Shown: positions 61,210-64,000 of the stretch, in pieces
Layout: every line of letters begins with the position of its first letter
How positions within the stretch are numbered: position 1 is the stretch's first letter
Source of the DNA: Diploscapter coronatus
Taxonomy: Eukaryota; Nematoda; Chromadorea; Rhabditida; Rhabditidae
Assembly: GCA_964036155.1 (NCBI GenBank)
Contig: OZ038422.1
Span: forward strand, 30,837,201-30,901,200
Reading direction: 5' to 3'
DNA: 64,000 bases
Program-made: the position numbers and the translations under genes
Notes under the pieces: model-generated
Seen by the model: only the letters and a program-made list of their open reading frames with translations
Told to the model about the DNA's origin: nothing
Database searches by the model: none

Positions 61210-62792
61210 ATGGTTGATTTTCGGCTGATAACTGATTACATCTCTGAATTTGCTACTAACGTAACGCTATGGATTTTTTCAATAGAAGAATCAATTCGCA
61301 GCATTTTCGGTAGCATTCCACGAGATATATCACTTCTTTGCTTCGATGCATTCTATATGGCTAACTATTATTTCTATCCACCTATAATACTGGTTAACAC
61401 TTTATTCATTTATGTGCTTGTTCGATTATTCCGGAAAGATAGAAAAGTATTTTTTCTAAATATTTAATTATCCATAAAATATTCAATAAGAAATCAAATT
61501 TTATGATATAAAATGTCCATTATGTTTTAGTAAACTTTATGATAAATAAGGGTTAATTTTTGTATGTCACAGATATTAACCGCATGAAAAATATTGATAT
61601 AATCTTGAATTATCATGACAACAATTATTTCAGCGTCTTTACTATCCTGTTGTTTGTTATTTAGAATTATGTAGCGTTTTGACATTTTTGGCTCTAATTC
61701 CTTTTAAATTTAATAATCCTAATAACACTGTTATCATCGTATATGCAGAGCCAACATTCTATTTTCGTTATAAACCCTACAATTTGCCAATGCGCTTTAT
61801 CCAAATTTGTGATTTTTATTTATGTGTTCAGCGGTTCGTAAATATATTTGGCTTACAAATTCGCAATCATATTGTGTTAAGGTAAGTTTATATTCAGATG
61901 CAGTCTTATGAATGTAATTATATTGCAAAAATCATTTTTTATGAGAAATCTGCATGATCTTATCAAATTACACTAATTTACTTTTCAATAAATTTAGAAA
62001 TTCCCATCTTGGATGTTTAATTATTTTTATAATGGCATGTCATAGTTATTTTACTCGAATTTATATACGAGTTAATAATAATGAAATTTTCTATAATTTT
62101 GGTCTTTATTGCGAAATAATCTTTTATGTAAGCAATATTTTATTGTAAACTTATGCATGTCATATTAATTATATATATTTTTAGATAGAAAATTTTCTCC
62201 AAATTTTTATGAGCGTATTTACAATCATCATTTATATTAGTGCAATTATTTACATCAAAACTAGAACGTTGCCAAATAATAAACATGGCGAAATAAATAT
62301 ACTTATGCAAGCATTTCCGCTGTTTATTCTAAACATTGTGAGATTTAAAAGTTGTTATTTTTCACGATGTAATTTACCGTCAAAAATAGTTCTTATAAAA
62401 AAATTAAGATTTCTCAAATACTACAATTTTCTGCCAATGATGTATTGTTGGGATTGATGCGATATTTCGTCAATTTTATGGTTCCAGCTGATTATTTTGA
62501 TGATCCATCAGATGGCAATACGAAATACATTAAAATCTTCAACAATATCGACTGTAATTTGCAAGCGATAATATCAGCATCAATCAGCTTGCCCTTGACT
62601 CTGTTCGTTCCTTTATCATTTTTCATCATTAGTAAAAAGAATCGCATGGTTATTAAAAGTGATCTAAAAGTTTTCTGGAAAAAATTACGATGCAACAAAA
62701 GCACAATCACAGTCGTTGTTGCTCCAAGCAACAATGCCAGTAGTCACATAGGCAAAAATAATCGAATAATCAGTACAATTCATATTAGATAA
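61210..62792 (+). CDS. Seven-transmembrane serpentine-type receptor
   Basis: Five in-phase exons: 61210-61446, 61634-61881, 61998-62127, 62185-62337 and 62409-62792 (TAA), 383 residues. The helices read IILVNTLFIYVLVRLF, VVCYLELCSVLTFLALIPF, MRFIQICDFYLCVQRFVNIF, LGCLIIFIMACHSYF, FLQIFMSVFTIIIYISAIIY, a sixth across the ILNI|ISQ exon junction to GLMRYFVNF, and IISASISLPLTLFVPLSFFI. A polar Ser/Asn-rich tail follows. The layout fits nematode chemosensory or peptide-type G-protein-coupled receptors; I cannot assign the subfamily. The ATG follows a TTTTTAG acceptor by two bases, so the transcript is probably trans-spliced. Confidence 0.72.
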
Positions 62793-64000
62793 CTTTACAA
62801 AAATGTTTTTGTTTCAATTGTAAAATCTTATCTAATAAATTAGTTTCAATTACTCTACTGCAAGGTATTCAGTATGTCCATATAAAATATTCTCAACTTA
62901 TCTTAGCTGTAGTTTCATGTTTAAATGCATACGAAAATTATTTACTGAACGATTCATCTGAAAAGTCTAAAGACTTGTAACTCTTCATTTCATCGTTTTA
63001 TGAACATCATTATGAGGATTTTTCTTTCTTGAAGATTCTGAAACTAATCGATTTAGCGCTACGCATCGTCTACAACATTTGGAAGAGCTTTCTCTTCTCA
63101 ACTGCTGCCTATCAGACCCTAGTAGAGTTAAGCATTTTGACGACTCGTAACTAAAATTGAATTCGAAACTTCAATTTCAAAAATTTCCATTTTCGAAGTC
63201 GAAATCGAAATTGAAACGATGGTAATAAAATTTGTTCCGTCCCGAAACGATTTGTCTCTCTGAAAAACACCTAGTTTTTTGTCTCATAAGATCAGAATCG
63301 AATTTCACGCTGCCCTGATGCTTATGAAATTATCTTAACTTACAAAAACTCATCTTTATTCTAAAATCATGCTTTATTTCCGCTGAAATCACTAAATAGC
63401 TTGAAATTGACTTTATGTACAAGGTTCGAAAATTATTGGATCGAAACTAAAAACTTCTGATACATTTCAAAGAATCAGAATCGAAATTAATCGTGTTAGT
63501 TAGCCTATAATTGGCAACAAAATCGAAATACTCGTGTTATCTCCAGTTAGTTTAGGTAGAAAACATAATCGATATAATGTTCTTATATTTTTACTTTTTT
63601 TCTAATTTATTGACTGTATTACTTTTATTGTGTTATGGTCTTTATCAGATGCTTACAATCTTTCTAAAGAAAACTTGGACTACTTCTTCTAAGGGCAAAG
63701 ATTGATGTTACCGAAACTGAAAGGTTTATCTAGTTTATTACATAGAATGCGGGTATTTTTCTGAAGAACTACCTAGCGGAGATTGGTAAAGAAATAATGC
63801 TATTGTACTTGTATAGTTGATATGTAATATTAGTTATTAACAATACAACTCTAAGGCTATATTTGCACGATTCCCCAAAATCACATCGCATTATCATCAA
63901 TATAGTCAAATCAAATTGCTTAGAAGAAAAAGAACATAATCGAGAGGATTTTGACATGGTGCGTTCAACAAAGAAAAGCCGTCAAGTTTTTGAACGACGA
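62793..64000. other. No gene seen at right edge
   Basis: AT-rich DNA. Around 63155-63235 there is a low-complexity block of GAAATCGAAATTG-type repeats similar in style to those at 2340-2430 and 9590-9660. The short minus-strand frame at 63769-63957 has no supporting features. Confidence 0.45.

Noticed and set aside
1..64000. CRISPR arrays, bacterial operons, ribosome binding sites
   Set aside because: The window is nematode nuclear DNA with spliceosomal introns; no regularly spaced identical direct repeats with unique spacers were seen.

Overview
The window is nuclear DNA from a nematode, most likely a rhabditid (clade V) species. Base composition is AT-rich. Genes are split into many small exons by introns often of 45-60 nt with GTAAG-type donors and TTTCAG or TTTTAG acceptors, and several start codons lie directly after a strong acceptor, as expected for spliced-leader trans-splicing. 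The families are nematode-typical: a cuticle collagen, DUF229, DUF1647, OAC acyltransferases, GT92 and a serpentine-type receptor. Gene models were assembled by hand from splice sites and reading-frame continuity, because single open frames cover only pieces of each gene.

Region 1 (1-31 kb) is an island of genes for making or decorating glycans. In order it holds the 5' end of an OAC acyltransferase gene running off the left edge (-), gene fragments, a DUF1647 gene (-), a sulfatase-like DUF229 gene (-), one GT92-like exon (+), a STELLO/DUF288 gene (+), a complete OAC-SGNH acyltransferase gene (-), an exostosin-like glycosyltransferase gene (+) and a GT11 fucosyltransferase gene (+). Membrane anchors or signal anchors on most of them point to the secretory pathway. 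The first 2.8 kb is a patchwork of copied pieces from 21-31 kb, joined at small hAT-like elements. A 493-bp inverted-repeat element has jumped into the last exon of the DUF1647 gene.

Region 2 (31-42 kb) holds a small secreted protein of unknown function (-), a decayed C-type-lectin-like locus (-), a cuticle collagen cut into 18 exons (+) and a full-length dystroglycan gene, dgn-1 (-). Collagen is a cuticle component and dystroglycan a basement-membrane receptor; their adjacency need not be functional.

Region 3 (42-60 kb) is about 18 kb in which I can support no gene. It has purine-rich islands, a roughly 79-bp tandem repeat and scattered TATA-like sites. It may be upstream regulatory DNA of dgn-1 or an intron of a gene outside the window.

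Region 4 (60-64 kb) has one good-looking orphan exon (-) and a five-exon seven-transmembrane receptor gene (+).

The most notable points are the glycan-gene island and its reshuffled left edge, the transposon-rewritten C-terminus of the DUF1647 protein, an unusual number of GC-AG introns, and the intron-dense collagen.
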